Shown here piece by piece: positions 26,893-36,520 of a stretch of DNA of 64,000 nucleotides. A program made the position numbers and the translations under genes. Positions within the stretch are counted from its first letter, which is position 1, and every line of letters begins with the position of its first letter. This stretch comes from Cyclobacteriaceae bacterium (GTDB lineage Bacteria > Bacteroidota > Bacteroidia > Cytophagales > Cyclobacteriaceae). Below the pieces are notes generated by a model that was given only the letters and a program-made list of their open reading frames with translations, searched no databases and had not been told where the DNA came from. The stretch covers positions 2,852,001 through 2,916,000 of the forward strand of contig CP129487.1 of NCBI GenBank assembly GCA_030584025.1, read 5' to 3'.

Positions 26893-28350
26893 ATGAATAT
26901 ATTCCAAACAATTGCGGCTTACTTCATTGGACTCAAAATCGCACTTGCGGTTGACAAGTCGATACGACAGTTTCCTAATATTGACAAGGGAGTAATTCAT
27001 ACCTATTTGAGCAGAAAGGATATTTGGAGCCCCGAACTTTATAGAGACATTAAAAAAAGGATAATTGACGGCTTCGATAAAAGAGTAAGTATATATGAGC
27101 TTGACCGCCTTGGTGATAAGTATTTATCCTTTTTCAGAGAAATATTCCCTGAAGACGAAGGACAAGAAATAAAAGAAAAAATAAAAAAAGGAAGGGTAGA
27201 GTTTTTTGCGCAGAAGATGATTGATTCAAATCGGTCATTAAGCCCGGACGGAGTTGATGAAATTGTTTCAAAAAGTTTGGAAATGGGAATTGATGACTTT
27301 AACACCGTTGAAAAAGTTAAGACTAAGTTTGAATACAATATTTTGAACTGGGAATTGCAAAACGGAATATTTCCCAATTACGACTCCGATTTCATTCTTC
27401 AAAAAGATGAGCAATGTATTTACAAGAACAGGTCTGCGGAATTATTGGAAAGGAAACAAATAACAACGAGAGTGAATTATGCTGGCCCAAGAGTTCGAAT
27501 GAATATCATGAAAGGAGTTAGTTATAGTGTCGGTTCATATAATATAAGTCAAGAGAAAGAAACAGTTAATCAATCAAAAGGCACTGGAACTCTTAATCTA
27601 ACAACCAAGAGAATTCTCTTCAAGAATAACGACAAGAATCTAACGATTCCTTTAAAATCAATTATTGACATTGAGCCTTTTAGTGACGCAGTTAAGATAA
27701 TTCGTTCGAGTGGGAATCCGTTGATATTTAAAGTTTTTGACGGAGTCAGGCTTTCTCAATACTTGAACGGTGCAATTGGATTTCTAAACTCAGGAGGTAG
27801 AGGACAAGTCGAAAGTCAAAGTGGCGTGCAATTCATAGTGACAACAAGTGAGCCCAAAAGAACTAAAGAAGAAATACAAGAACAATTAGAATATCAAAAC
27901 AAATACCCCAAGTGGACTAGCTCTCAGAAAACCTTGGGACAATGTTTCAGAGCAAACAGAATTGAACCTTTAAAAGTTGGCACTACAGAAATGGTCTATT
28001 ACAAAACCGACAGGTTTGCTGAACTATTTGGGCGGGGTAAAGATTGTAGTTATTTCCCTGGATACGGACAAATCTTCAATCGCAAGTTTAAAATATGGTA
28101 TCAAGAGTATAACTCAAATGACATCCAAGGACTTCGAGAATACTTTGACATAGCGACAGAATATCAGGCTCCTATTTTCGCTGACGAAATATCGGACGGA
28201 CATCGAATTCATAACGAGTTAGAAAGACGAAAAGGTTACAAACGACTCTTTAACGTAAGGGTTGACAGGACAAGAAGAACTTGGTACGCGGGACTTGAAG
28301 AACTTGAGTTTACTGGAATCATTACTGACGGTGAGAGAGAAACAGATTGA
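26893..28350 (+). CDS. Large hypothetical protein with a GRAM/PH-like segment (c17)
   Basis: The 485-residue product is the longest cassette protein. The start MNIFQTIAAYF is preferred over a GTG two codons earlier. The N-terminal ~25 residues may dip into the membrane (TIAAYFIGLKIALAV). A helical region follows to ~190. Residues ~230-290 (GTGTLNLTTKRILFK, KNLTIPLKSIIDIEPF, NPLIFKVFDG) match the strand pattern of GRAM/PH-like lipid-binding domains. The last third (CFRANRIEPLKVGTTEMVYY, GYKRLFNVRVDRTRR) is unassigned. The role is unknown. Confidence 0.75.
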   Translation: MNIFQTIAAYFIGLKIALAVDKSIRQFPNIDKGVIHTYLSRKDIWSPELYRDIKKRIIDGFDKRVSIYELDRLGDKYLSFFREIFPEDEGQEIKEKIKKGRVEFFAQKMIDSNRSLSPDGVDEIVSKSLEMGIDDFNTVEKVKTKFEYNILNWELQNGIFPNYDSDFILQKDEQCIYKNRSAELLERKQITTRVNYAGPRVRMNIMKGVSYSVGSYNISQEKETVNQSKGTGTLNLTTKRILFKNNDKNLTIPLKSIIDIEPFSDAVKIIRSSGNPLIFKVFDGVRLSQYLNGAIGFLNSGGRGQVESQSGVQFIVTTSEPKRTKEEIQEQLEYQNKYPKWTSSQKTLGQCFRANRIEPLKVGTTEMVYYKTDRFAELFGRGKDCSYFPGYGQIFNRKFKIWYQEYNSNDIQGLREYFDIATEYQAPIFADEISDGHRIHNELERRKGYKRLFNVRVDRTRRTWYAGLEELEFTGIITDGERETD

Positions 28351-28364
28351 GTGAAAAAAGGAAC

Positions 28365-28538
28365 GGCACCCAACAAAAAGTTTATGCAATTGCGGGGTGT
28401 AGTGTTAAATTTAAATGTATGTTTCAAATGCAGTTCGGTCACGGGGGACAATTTTACAGCAGGTCGGGTTTAACATTCCGCTGCGCTCCATTTTTAAACC
28501 CTCCTAATCCCGCAACTGCATAAACTCAAACGTTGTGC
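28365..28538 (+). repeat. attC c17
   Basis: Ends cassette c17 (26861-28532). R'' GGCACCCAAC. Stem TTTATGCA/TGCATAAA, inner TTGCGGG/CCCGCAA, apical GGTTTAA/TTAAACC. Confidence 0.83.
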
Positions 28539-28550
28539 GCAAGTTTTTTT

Positions 28551-29186
28551 ATGAGAGTTTGGACTGCAATATTATTAATGACAATTCTGACACGGAGTTA
28601 CGGACAAGTGACACTTGGGACGGGAATTGTAAAAATAGAATTTGACGACAAGACAATAATTGACTTTTACACTAAGCCGACTGACAAAGTACATTCAAAG
28701 AGAATCGAATTCTTTGACGACAAAGAGATAAAGAGTTGGAATATAAAGAATCTGAAAACTGAACAGACTTGGTTAAAACCCGAAGTACTATGGCTTGACT
28801 ACTCACAATTTAACTTTAGGTGTAAATCGACAAATGGTGAATGGTTAGAACTTATTGTGAACAACGACAACGGACAGACTTACTGGATTAAAAAGAATAA
28901 GACGACAATATTCTTGACTTGGGAAGAATACTTAAAGCAAATGTTTGGGGTGGGCAGACTTGCCGATCATAAACAAATAATAAGAAAACAACCTAGTGAC
29001 ACGGCTGACGAAATAAAATATGAAGGTCGGGACTGTTTTCAAGTGAAATCTTTAAAAGGAGACTGGATTGAAATTTTCACGACTGACCATTGTGACGAAG
29101 GACAAAATAGGATTGAAATAAAGAGTGGCTGGATAAAGTGGAGACGTGGTGAGGAATTATTGATAGACTATTACACAACCAGTTAA
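28551..29186 (+). CDS. Secreted hypothetical protein, 211 residues (c18)
   Basis: No family is recognised. The signal peptide is MRVWTAILLMTILTRSYGQ. The mature protein is Lys/Thr/Asp-rich with many Trp residues (KSWNIKNLKTEQTW, EVLWLDYSQF, SGWIKWRRG) and two similar halves: VLWLDYSQFNFRCKSTNGEW and YEGRDCFQVKSLKGDW both lead into a 'WLEL/WIEI' strand. That suggests a duplicated beta domain. Fifteen of its sixteen Asp codons are GAC. Confidence 0.7.
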   Translation: MRVWTAILLMTILTRSYGQVTLGTGIVKIEFDDKTIIDFYTKPTDKVHSKRIEFFDDKEIKSWNIKNLKTEQTWLKPEVLWLDYSQFNFRCKSTNGEWLELIVNNDNGQTYWIKKNKTTIFLTWEEYLKQMFGVGRLADHKQIIRKQPSDTADEIKYEGRDCFQVKSLKGDWIEIFTTDHCDEGQNRIEIKSGWIKWRRGEELLIDYYTTS

Positions 29187-29195
29187 AAAAAACCA

Positions 29196-29368
29196 GCGCA
29201 CAACACCAGGTTTGGTCAATGGCGGGGTGATGTGTACGTATAAATTTCTATCTTCACTACAACGTTTGCCCACGGGGGACTGTGACGTGAAGGTCGCGCT
29301 AAACATTCCGCTTCGCTCCATTTTTTAGCGCTCCTATTCCCGCCACTGCCCAAACCCAAACGTTGGGT
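29196..29368 (+). repeat. attC c18
   Basis: Ends cassette c18 (28533-29362). Family F2 frame (arms GGTTTGG/CCAAACC, stem TGGCGGG/CCCGCCA) with apical GCGCTAAA/TTTAGCGC. R'' GCGCACAAC. Confidence 0.86.
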
Positions 29369-29386
29369 GCAAGGCGTTAAAGAAAA

Positions 29387-29860
29387 ATGAAGTTACTGAT
29401 TATCATTGGACTAGTCTTTATCATGACAGACATCTATTCCTGTTCGTGTGAACGTGTTGGTGTAATAAAGGGACAAAGAGGTGCTGACTTTGTGTTTCGT
29501 GGACGAGTCGTAGAAGTTAATGAAATCAATACTACAGAAACGGTAACGGGGACAGATTATAAAATTGAATATAGACGGATTGAATTTACTTTTGAGGTTA
29601 CAAGAGTTTATAAAGGGAAACAATTAAAAGAATTTCAAAATCAAATTACAATTATCACGACTGGTGGAGAAGCTGATTGTGGAAATCGATTTGATAAAGA
29701 GAAGGAATACATCGTATACTCATTCAAAGGGGACAAGAAATTAAAAATGGAAATTGCGGACCAAAGTACTAATCCCTTTATGACAACTCATCTATGCACC
29801 AGGACAAAGGAATTAAAGCCAATGACTTTTTTGGAGAGATTTATTTTGAAGATAACATAA
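29387..29860 (+). CDS. TIMP/NTR-like secreted protein (c19)
   Basis: The 157-residue protein has a signal peptide ending DIYSCSCERV, the Cys-x-Cys start of TIMP/NTR-like domains. The family pattern follows: ADFVFRGRVVEVNE, a long strand pair EFTFEVTRVYKG, ITIITTGGEADCGNRFDKEKEYIVYS with the conserved Cys, and a C-terminal CTRTKEL. NTR-like domains bind proteins or metals outside the cell; the partner here is unknown. It may be lipid-anchored at the first Cys. Confidence 0.78.
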   Translation: MKLLIIIGLVFIMTDIYSCSCERVGVIKGQRGADFVFRGRVVEVNEINTTETVTGTDYKIEYRRIEFTFEVTRVYKGKQLKEFQNQITIITTGGEADCGNRFDKEKEYIVYSFKGDKKLKMEIADQSTNPFMTTHLCTRTKELKPMTFLERFILKIT

Positions 29861-29865
29861 GTGCT

Positions 29866-29974
29866 GGACGCTTCCGTCTGACCTTGACTTAACGCATGAC
29901 TTGGACTCGTTCGACTACATTGACTGTAACGACTGACAAAGACTCATTGACAGATAACGGTCGACAGAAACGCC
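29866..29974 (+). other. Pre-attC hairpin, type 2 (c19)
   Basis: GGACGCTTCCGTCTGACC pairs with GGTCGACAGAAACGCC. Confidence 0.5.
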
Positions 29975-29976
29975 CA

Positions 29977-30109
29977 GCACCCAACAACATGTTTCTGCAA
30001 TGGTGCGGTGACATGTAAGCTATAAATATTTATCTTCGTTCAACGTTTGGTTTCGTGGGACAAGACGCGGCTTCGGAAGCGCACCACTGCAGAAACACAA
30101 ACGTTGGCG
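29977..30109 (+). repeat. attC c19
   Basis: Ends cassette c19 (29363-30103). Family F6: arms GTTTCTGCA/TGCAGAAAC, stem GGTGCG/CGCACC. R'' GCACCCAAC. Confidence 0.83.
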
Positions 30110-30124
30110 GTAATGGCATTTAAG

Positions 30125-30934
30125 ATGAGTGAGCAAATGGACAAATCGACATTTGAGATTACAAAGATGGACTGCCCATCAGAGGAGACGTTGATAAGAA
30201 TGAAGCTGGACAGTTTCACAAACATTAAAAACCTGGACTTTGATTTAGAAAAACGTAGGCTGACAGTTTATCATGACGGACTGACCAACGAGATAGAAAA
30301 ATCAATAGACGACTTAAAACTAAATTCAAAAAGAATTGGGACTGAGAAAATAACGACCGACTTAAACCTTGACAACAAAAAAGATGAACGACAGTTACTG
30401 TGGACAGTTCTTCTAATCAATTTCGGTTTTTTTGCAGTTGAGAGCATAACGGGACTCATTTCAAAATCAATGGGGCTCGTGGCCGACAGCTTAGACATGC
30501 TGGCGGACGCTTTAGTTTACGGACTAAGTTTATATGCCGTAGGACGGACAGTTCAAGCAAAGAAAAATGTAGCCCGACTAAGTGGATATTTTCAAATGAT
30601 TTTAGCAATAGTTGGTTTCATTGAAGTAATCAGACGGTTCGTTTCGGCAGACAATCCCCCCGACTACACGACAATGATTATCGTTTCAATCTTTGCATTA
30701 ATCGGCAACGGAATTTGTTTGTACTTACTACAACGGACAAAGAGCAATGAGGCCCACATGAAAGCAAGCATGATATTTACATCAAATGACGTCATTATAA
30801 ATATGGGAGTAATTTTGGCCGGTGGACTGGTCTACTTTTTTAATTCCAACAAGCCGGACTTAATTATTGGGACAATAGTTTTTGTAATCGTGACAAGGGG
30901 AGCGTTGAGAATCTTAAAATTATCGAGAGCGTGA
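30125..30934 (+). CDS. CDF-type cation transporter (c20)
   Basis: The 269-residue protein has an N-terminal HMA-like fold with a reduced metal motif (FEITKMDCPSEETL, one Cys instead of CxxC), then about six membrane helices. The CDF family signature region is GLISKSMGLVADSLDMLADALVYG, with a second metal-site helix HMKASMIFTSNDVIINMGVI. CDF proteins export divalent metal ions in exchange for protons. The start may be ATG 30125 or 30137; the paralogue in c40 starts at the equivalent of 30137. The frame upstream of 30125 reads through attC c19. Confidence 0.82.
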   Translation: MSEQMDKSTFEITKMDCPSEETLIRMKLDSFTNIKNLDFDLEKRRLTVYHDGLTNEIEKSIDDLKLNSKRIGTEKITTDLNLDNKKDERQLLWTVLLINFGFFAVESITGLISKSMGLVADSLDMLADALVYGLSLYAVGRTVQAKKNVARLSGYFQMILAIVGFIEVIRRFVSADNPPDYTTMIIVSIFALIGNGICLYLLQRTKSNEAHMKASMIFTSNDVIINMGVILAGGLVYFFNSNKPDLIIGTIVFVIVTRGALRILKLSRA

Positions 30935-30944
30935 AATGCCACTA

Positions 30945-31114
30945 CCGCCAACAAAAGGTTTGTGCAATGGCGGGGTTCGGTGTCCTCATAACTTTCGGTT
31001 TCTTTATTTAAATTGTCACGTGGGACAAGGCGCAACTGGTCGGTCTTGGCATTCCGCTTCGCTACATTGCCAAGCCCTCCTATGCCCGCCACTGCACAAA
31101 CCCAAACGTTGCCG
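30945..31114 (+). repeat. attC c20
   Basis: Ends cassette c20 (30104-31108). R'' CCGCCAAC. F2-like stem TGGCGGG/CCCGCCA, apical CTTGGCA/TGCCAAG. Confidence 0.85.
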
Positions 31115-31163
31115 GCAATGCGCACAAAACAAAGACAGACAAAATACTAATGAGAAAGACTCG

Positions 31164-31718
31164 ATGACGAGAATTGTAATTTTTAGATTCCTCCTAATGA
31201 CAATTCTACTAGCGAATTGCAAAAGTTCTAATCAGACTTCTCAAACCAAAATATACCAAGACTTGAATTTCGACAGTGACCAGATAACGAAAAGCGTTTA
31301 TCTAGTAGACACAGTTACTTTGACAGACAGTTATATATATGTTAAAAGAACGAATGACCAGGTAATCTCATTTTTAAGTAACAATCCAGACTATATGACC
31401 GGGGACAGAATCATCTCGGACGAAATTTATGACAATTCCGATATTTTCTTAATGTCTCATTGCTTGTATTGCCACTTAGACGCAAAGGAAATTAAAAATC
31501 CCTACGACTTTGAAAAATGTGTTCAGACTAAAATCCAATTGGAAGACGACAATGTGACAATTTATAGATTTTCAAATCGAGTTGACAGATTTATTATCGC
31601 ACTTATGAATATCAGCTATTATAACAACAGACATTCAAGCCTACATGGTTCTGTATTTCTGAACAGTAAGAATTATAAAAGTGCTTATATAAAAGTTGCG
31701 TTTCCATACTGTCCATGA
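31164..31718 (+). CDS. Lipoprotein of unknown function, 184 residues (c21)
   Basis: No family is recognised. MTRIVIFRFLLMTILLANC is a signal peptide with lipobox LANC. The mature protein contains SHCLYCHLDAKE, a CxxCH motif as in c5 but with no other heme-protein features, and ends HSSLHGSVFLNSKNYKSAYI with a final CP. The open frame extends upstream through attC c20, but the lipoprotein start is clear. Confidence 0.7.
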   Translation: MTRIVIFRFLLMTILLANCKSSNQTSQTKIYQDLNFDSDQITKSVYLVDTVTLTDSYIYVKRTNDQVISFLSNNPDYMTGDRIISDEIYDNSDIFLMSHCLYCHLDAKEIKNPYDFEKCVQTKIQLEDDNVTIYRFSNRVDRFIIALMNISYYNNRHSSLHGSVFLNSKNYKSAYIKVAFPYCP

Positions 31719-31775
31719 ATGTTCAGAGAAAGCGGACAATGTATATATAAAAGACGGACTGAGTGGAGGCGCACA

Positions 31776-31906
31776 GCCGGCAACACCGGGTTTGTTTAAT
31801 GGCGGGCGACACAGTCGCCCGTAGTGTCAACAAGTTTATTTATATTCGTGTAGGCGGACAAATCCGTTGGATTTATCCGCCACTAAACAAACCCAAAACG
31901 TTGGGC
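31776..31906 (+). repeat. attC c21
   Basis: Ends cassette c21 (31109-31900). F4. R'' GCCGGCAAC. Confidence 0.84.
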
Positions 31907-31921
31907 GCCATTATTTTTTAA

Positions 31922-32578
31922 ATGAAATTTATCAAAGACAAACTCTTAATATTTATCCTGTTGACAGGTTTGTTGCAGTTGTACATTATCATGACGAGAG
32001 GTGACTGGGAAACATCTGTTGAGCAAAAGGGAGCTGATATGGACAACAACAATCGATTAGTATTAACGGACGATTTATTTATTGAATCTGAGCATTCAAT
32101 AAGTCCGGCTACTCGGACAATTGGCTCTCATACGTATTTCGTGACAGATAAATGCTTCACGGTCGACAGTCTTGAGATAGCTATTTCAGAAACATATAAT
32201 GATAAGGAAATCCTATGCAAGAAAGTTAAAACAAGAATTGCCGACATTAATGAATTACAATTTGACTCTTTAGGTGGGATCAAAGAGGAAAGTTTGTTAA
32301 AAAGTGAGAAAATAAAAATATGCCCAGGACAACGAATTGAAATATCAAATTGGTTTGAGTATCCTAACAATGAGGCCTCAGAATTCAAGATAAGGTACTT
32401 CATTATAACAACAGACAAGCAGAAAATTTTGGGACAAGCTGACCTAATTAAGAAGACTAGCTTTGAAATTAACGGTAGACATCATTATGACTTTATCATT
32501 TTACTCTATCCAGTGTTATGGGGACTATTGGGTCTATTAATATTGATTAAAGTTATTAGAGTGGTGCAAAAAAAATAA
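31922..32578 (+). CDS. Membrane-anchored hypothetical protein, 218 residues (c22)
   Basis: No family is recognised. A helix at each end (DKLLIFILLTGLLQLYIIM and FIILLYPVLWGLLGLLILI) places the ~150-residue middle on one side of the membrane, probably outside. That part is strand-rich with Cys residues (CFTVDSLEIAISET, ILCKKVKTRIADI, KIKICPGQRIEISNWF). The gene starts 21 bases after the core. Confidence 0.68.
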   Translation: MKFIKDKLLIFILLTGLLQLYIIMTRGDWETSVEQKGADMDNNNRLVLTDDLFIESEHSISPATRTIGSHTYFVTDKCFTVDSLEIAISETYNDKEILCKKVKTRIADINELQFDSLGGIKEESLLKSEKIKICPGQRIEISNWFEYPNNEASEFKIRYFIITTDKQKILGQADLIKKTSFEINGRHHYDFIILLYPVLWGLLGLLILIKVIRVVQKK

Positions 32579-32582
32579 CGGA

Positions 32583-32753
32583 CGCCCAACACCAGGTTTG
32601 GTCAATGGCGGGGTGATGTGTAAAATAAAGTTTTATCTTCGCTACAACGTTTGCCCACGGTAGACAGTGACGACCTTGTCGGCCTTAGCATTCCGCGATG
32701 CTCCATTGCTAAGGCCTCCTAAGCCCGCCACTGCCCAAACCCAAACGTTGTAC
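32583..32753 (+). repeat. attC c22
   Basis: Ends cassette c22 (31901-32747). F2 with apical GGCCTTAGCA/TGCTAAGGCC. R'' CGCCCAAC; the end pairing has a one-base slip. Confidence 0.86.
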
Positions 32754-32771
32754 GCAAGCCGTTCAAATAAA

Positions 32772-33182
32772 ATGACAGAGAAGATTTACATTCACATGAT
32801 TGACGGAACAGACATTTGGGTTCCTGTAGATGTGGAACGACTTAACAACAACGAATTTATAATTAAGAAATTTGACGACTTTGACCCTGAAGACACCTCA
32901 GTAATTCCGCAATATATTCCCGGAGACATCGTAACACTTAAACCAAGGACAATAGACAATAAGGAATTAAGGACAGTTGAATCAATTGTAAAACCTTCAG
33001 ACAATAAGCACAAAGACTATTTTGAGTTTCTGTACAGGACAATAACTGGAGACAAATTAAAGGATGAAAACGAAAGACTTAAGTACAAAGACATAATAAT
33101 AAGGACTAAAAATGAAATTAAGGACGGGAAATTTCATTATCCCGCGATTGTCAATTACGTCAATGGAATTGGGACTGAGTAG
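32772..33182 (+). CDS. Hypothetical protein, 136 residues (c23)
   Basis: No family is recognised. The start is MTEKIYIHMIDGTDIWVPVD; the strand-turn start IYIHMIDGTDIWVPVDVERL and IPGDIVTLKPRTI suggest a small beta-barrel (SH3-like) followed by a helical tail (KDENERLKYKDIIIRTKNEI). It is cytoplasmic. The upstream open frame is attC read-through. Confidence 0.66.
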   Translation: MTEKIYIHMIDGTDIWVPVDVERLNNNEFIIKKFDDFDPEDTSVIPQYIPGDIVTLKPRTIDNKELRTVESIVKPSDNKHKDYFEFLYRTITGDKLKDENERLKYKDIIIRTKNEIKDGKFHYPAIVNYVNGIGTE

Positions 33183-33190
33183 AACGGCCA

Positions 33191-33363
33191 GCGTACAACA
33201 CCAGGTTTGGTCAATGGCGGGGTGATGTGTAAACATAAAGTGTTATCTTCGCTACAACGTTTGCCCACTGCGGACAGTGACGACTTTGTCGGCCTTAGCA
33301 TTCCGCGATGCTCCATTGCTAAGGCCTCCTAAGCCCGCCACTGCCCAAACCCAAACGTTGTGT
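33191..33363 (+). repeat. attC c23
   Basis: Ends cassette c23 (32748-33357). F2, apical GGCCTTAGCA. R'' GCGTACAAC; the end pairing continues GAACGGC/GCCGTTC. Confidence 0.87.
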
Positions 33364-33753
33364 GCAATTGGTGCAGCTGAAATGATAAAAAGTGTTTTTA
33401 CAAAAGAGGATTTTATATTTCAGCTCAGTTTTCTAAAAGTAAGACGGTAGAGAAATCAGTATGATTTCGATTCAAGTCCTTGCGGTGAGACCGTGGAAAG
33501 TTCGCACTTTCAAACGGGTGACCCCGTTCCAAGGACTTGGGGACGAAGTTAGCCGTTATCGAGGACATCATCCAGATGGCAACCGATTACAAACGGTTAA
33601 TTACGGCTTTTACGACTTACTTAGACGATTATTGAGCCGTAAAATCCCTTTTGACCGTCCAAACAACAGACATATAGACCCATCTATATGTTCATAATTT
33701 GGACTTAAAAACACTTCTTGACTTTAAATTCAGTGTTGACCGCTGCACCAACA
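33358..33753 (+). ncRNA. Cassette c24: folded RNA candidate, copy 3 of 4
   Basis: Repeats c1; the 78-codon frame is at 33461-33697. Confidence 0.5.
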
Positions 33754-33845
33754 GCACACAACACCATGTTTGTGTCAATGGCGCTGAATTAATTTAATTT
33801 TTTTATTTTTGATTCAGCGCCACTGCACAAACACATACATTGTGG
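33754..33845 (+). repeat. attC c24
   Basis: Ends cassette c24 (33358-33839). F1; the junction base is A before TTGTGG. Confidence 0.85.
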
Positions 33846-33863
33846 GTAATTTTTTCTAAAGAC

Positions 33864-34592
33864 ATGCGGACAACCATTTACATAACCTTCGCTTTACTGA
33901 CACCATTCATTTCTAGCGGACAAATTGCAGCATTTTTTCAGGTTACCGACACCGTATTAACTGACAGTAAAAGGACTGAAATTGAAAAATTAAAAAAAAA
34001 TAAACTTAGTTTCTATGAGGACAATGATTACACTGTCAGCAAAACTTGCAGTGGAGAGTGGGGAGGGACGATAAGATTTAAGGACAAAATAAATGGCAAA
34101 GAATATTCTTGTGAGGCGACATGTCCTGTCTCTGTTAACAAAATTGATGACAACTACATTGTAACAAGTTCCCTTGCTCACTTGAGTGGCTTTACTGAGA
34201 TAATTAAAATTTCTGACCCTAAATCGATGGACATCTTCCAAATGCCACCGCCAAGAAAGAAAAAAGGGAAAAAGATATTTCGCTACGCTGGGGACGATGA
34301 ATCAAAATCGAAGAAAGGGACCGAGACCCTGGTAGATAGCATTGGAGTTTTAGCTTTAGCAAGTTTCATTTTTGAACAAGAACTTTTTCATGTAATAACA
34401 GATTTTAGAAAAACCTATATAGCTAAAATAGAGAATAAAAGCTTCGTAATGGTTGCGCTAATCACAAGTGAACGAACATGGACTTACGACAATGACGTGA
34501 TTACGACTAAAGACGGCCATATCATAATAACTATACAAGATGGTTACATTGACATATTCGGAAACCAAGTCAAAGTATTAAAAGCGAGTTGA
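33864..34592 (+). CDS. Secreted hypothetical protein, 242 residues (c25)
   Basis: No family is recognised. MRTTIYITFALLTPFISSGQ is the signal peptide. The mature part has SKTCSGEWGGTIRFKDKING and CEATCPVSVNKIDDNYIVTS, then a basic linker (PPRKKKGKKIFRY), a helix VDSIGVLALASFIFEQELFH and strands at the end. TTG at the cassette edge is also in frame but would add charged residues before the signal peptide. Confidence 0.69.
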   Translation: MRTTIYITFALLTPFISSGQIAAFFQVTDTVLTDSKRTEIEKLKKNKLSFYEDNDYTVSKTCSGEWGGTIRFKDKINGKEYSCEATCPVSVNKIDDNYIVTSSLAHLSGFTEIIKISDPKSMDIFQMPPPRKKKGKKIFRYAGDDESKSKKGTETLVDSIGVLALASFIFEQELFHVITDFRKTYIAKIENKSFVMVALITSERTWTYDNDVITTKDGHIIITIQDGYIDIFGNQVKVLKAS

Positions 34593-34600
34593 AAAAACTA

Positions 34601-34772
34601 CCCACAACAACAGGTTTGGTCAATGGCGGGGTGATGTGTAAGTATAAAATATTATCTTCGCTACAACGTTTACCCACGGTGGACTGTGACGACCTAGTTG
34701 GCCTTAACATTCCGCGATGCTTCATTGCTAAGGCCTCCTAAGCCCGCCACTGCCCAAACCCAAACGTTGGCG
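34601..34772 (+). repeat. attC c25
   Basis: Ends cassette c25 (33840-34766). F2, apical GGCCTTAACA/TGCTAAGGCC (one weak pair). R'' CCCACAAC. Confidence 0.85.
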
Positions 34773-35148
34773 TCAATTTGCGATAAAAGATTAGTGAGCA
34801 AACAGACGCCAACATAGTGTATGTCCCATTAAAACCAGGACATACACGACCGATGAAAAAAAGAATGCAGGCCAACGCACGGAACACCAAACCACTTTCT
34901 GACAGCTCATCTCCGCTCCGACATTCAGCCGCAGTCCTTTCCGCAGATGTACCTGCCGTCCGCCCCATGGACAAAAGAAAGGACATTACTCCCAACGCAC
35001 GGAACACCAAACCACTTCCTGACAGCTCATCTCCGCTCCGACATTCAGCCGCAGTCCCTTCCGCAGATGTACCTGCCGTCCGCCCCATGGATAAAATGAT
35101 TCAAGACCAACCCTCAAAATTCTGACTAGAAATGAATTGGCAAACTGC
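34767..35148 (+). repeat. Cassette c26: 468-bp cassette, copy 6 of 11
   Basis: The frame is at 34853-35125. Confidence 0.85.
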
Positions 35149-35240
35149 CGCCAACACCAGGTTTGTGGCAATGGCGCTGGATAAGGATAAAGTATTTTCT
35201 ATTTTTGTCCAGCGCCACTGCACAAACCCAAACGTTGGCG
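35149..35240 (+). repeat. attC c26
   Basis: Ends cassette c26 (34767-35234). F1. Confidence 0.88.
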
Positions 35241-35616
35241 TCAATTTGCGATAAAAGATTAGTGAGCAAACAGACGCCAACATAGTGTATGTCCCATTAA
35301 AACCAGGACATACACGACCGATGAAAAAAAGAATGCAGGCCAACGCACGGAACACCAAACCACTTTCTGACAGCTCATCTCCGCTCCGACATTCAGCCGC
35401 AGTCCTTTCCGCAGATGTACCTGCCGTCCGCCCCATGGACAAAAGAAAGGACATTACTCCCAACGCACGGAACACCAAACCACTTCCTGACAGCTCATCT
35501 CCGCTCCGACATTCAGCCGCAGTCCCTTCCGCAGATGTACCTGCCGTCCGCCCCATGGATAAAATGATTCAAGACCAACCCTCAAAATTCTGACTAGAAA
35601 TGAATTGGCAAACTGC
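35235..35616 (+). repeat. Cassette c27: 468-bp cassette, copy 7 of 11
   Basis: In tandem with c26; the frame is at 35321-35593. Confidence 0.85.
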
Positions 35617-35708
35617 CGCCAACACCAGGTTTGTGGCAATGGCGCTGGATAAGGATAAAGTATTTTCTATTTTTGTCCAGCGCCACTGCACAAACCCAAA
35701 CGTTGTGG
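35617..35708 (+). repeat. attC c27
   Basis: Ends cassette c27 (35235-35702). F1. Confidence 0.88.
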
Positions 35709-35734
35709 GCAAGCACTTTTAAAACTATTAGACC

Positions 35735-36337
35735 ATGAAAAAAGGACTGACAATCATGACCTGGACGACTTTGTTAGTTTTTGGTTGTTCAAAAGAGGCC
35801 GACATTGAAGTCGAGAAATGCGGGTGTGACGGGACAAAGACCGAGACGGTTGACAACATTTTCGGACTTGTTGTAGAGACGACTGACGGATTTGAAATAA
35901 TTACTGACGAGAAAGGAATTTTAAAACCATGCACCGAGTTGACAGGTGACATAGCAGCTGATTTTCAACCTGTGACACTATCAGGACAACTGAGACTTAA
36001 TTGTAATGAAATAAGTGGATACTTTAAAATTACGCCAATTGAAATAAATGAGATAACAATTCGAGCAACTAATTATAATAAGACCGACATTACACTTACT
36101 ATCGTGAGGAGTGAAGACTACGGTTACGAGCCAGGATTTGGATATTTCATTGAAGACAAACGAACAACATTTGGGACAAGGTGGTTACAGCCCCACATAC
36201 CTGCAGTTGGAGGGTTAAGCACATTTGACTCGGAGGACAAAGCTGTAAAGACAGGACTATTGTCGATATTTTCAGTTAGGGGACAAAGCGCATATATTAC
36301 GCCTGAAATTTTAGAATACATTAAGGTGGTACAATAA
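35735..36337 (+). CDS. Lipoprotein of unknown function, copy 1 (c28)
   Basis: No family is recognised. The 200-residue protein has signal peptide MKKGLTIMTWTTLLVFGC with lipobox VFGC, then a Cys-x-Cys (KCGCDGTKTE), a strand-rich middle (GFEIITDEKGILKPC, QLRLNCNEISGYFKI) and a hydrophobic-alternating end. An identical protein is encoded by c39 in a duplicated cassette. Confidence 0.74.
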   Translation: MKKGLTIMTWTTLLVFGCSKEADIEVEKCGCDGTKTETVDNIFGLVVETTDGFEIITDEKGILKPCTELTGDIAADFQPVTLSGQLRLNCNEISGYFKITPIEINEITIRATNYNKTDITLTIVRSEDYGYEPGFGYFIEDKRTTFGTRWLQPHIPAVGGLSTFDSEDKAVKTGLLSIFSVRGQSAYITPEILEYIKVVQ

Positions 36338-36344
36338 AGTGCCA

Positions 36345-36512
36345 GCCCACAACAGTGTGCATATTGCATGGCGGGGCTCGGTGTCCTCATAACTTCCGTT
36401 ATCTTTATGTGCATTTGTCACGCGGACAATTTACAACTGGTCGCGCTTGTCGGCCTCACGGCCTTAACAAGCGCTCCTAAACCCGCCACGACAATATGCA
36501 CCAACGTTGGCA
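36345..36512 (+). repeat. attC c28
   Basis: Ends cassette c28 (35703-36506). R'' GCCCACAAC. Arms GTGCATATTG/CAATATGCAC, stem GGCGGG/CCCGCC, apical GCGCTTGT/ACAAGCGC with an inner GGCC/GGCC. Confidence 0.84.
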
Positions 36513-36520
36513 ACCATGCT

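Noticed and set aside
30047..30934. Frame extending the CDF gene upstream through attC c19
   Set aside because: The N-terminal 26 residues come from the recombination site; the paralogue in c40 starts at the internal ATG.
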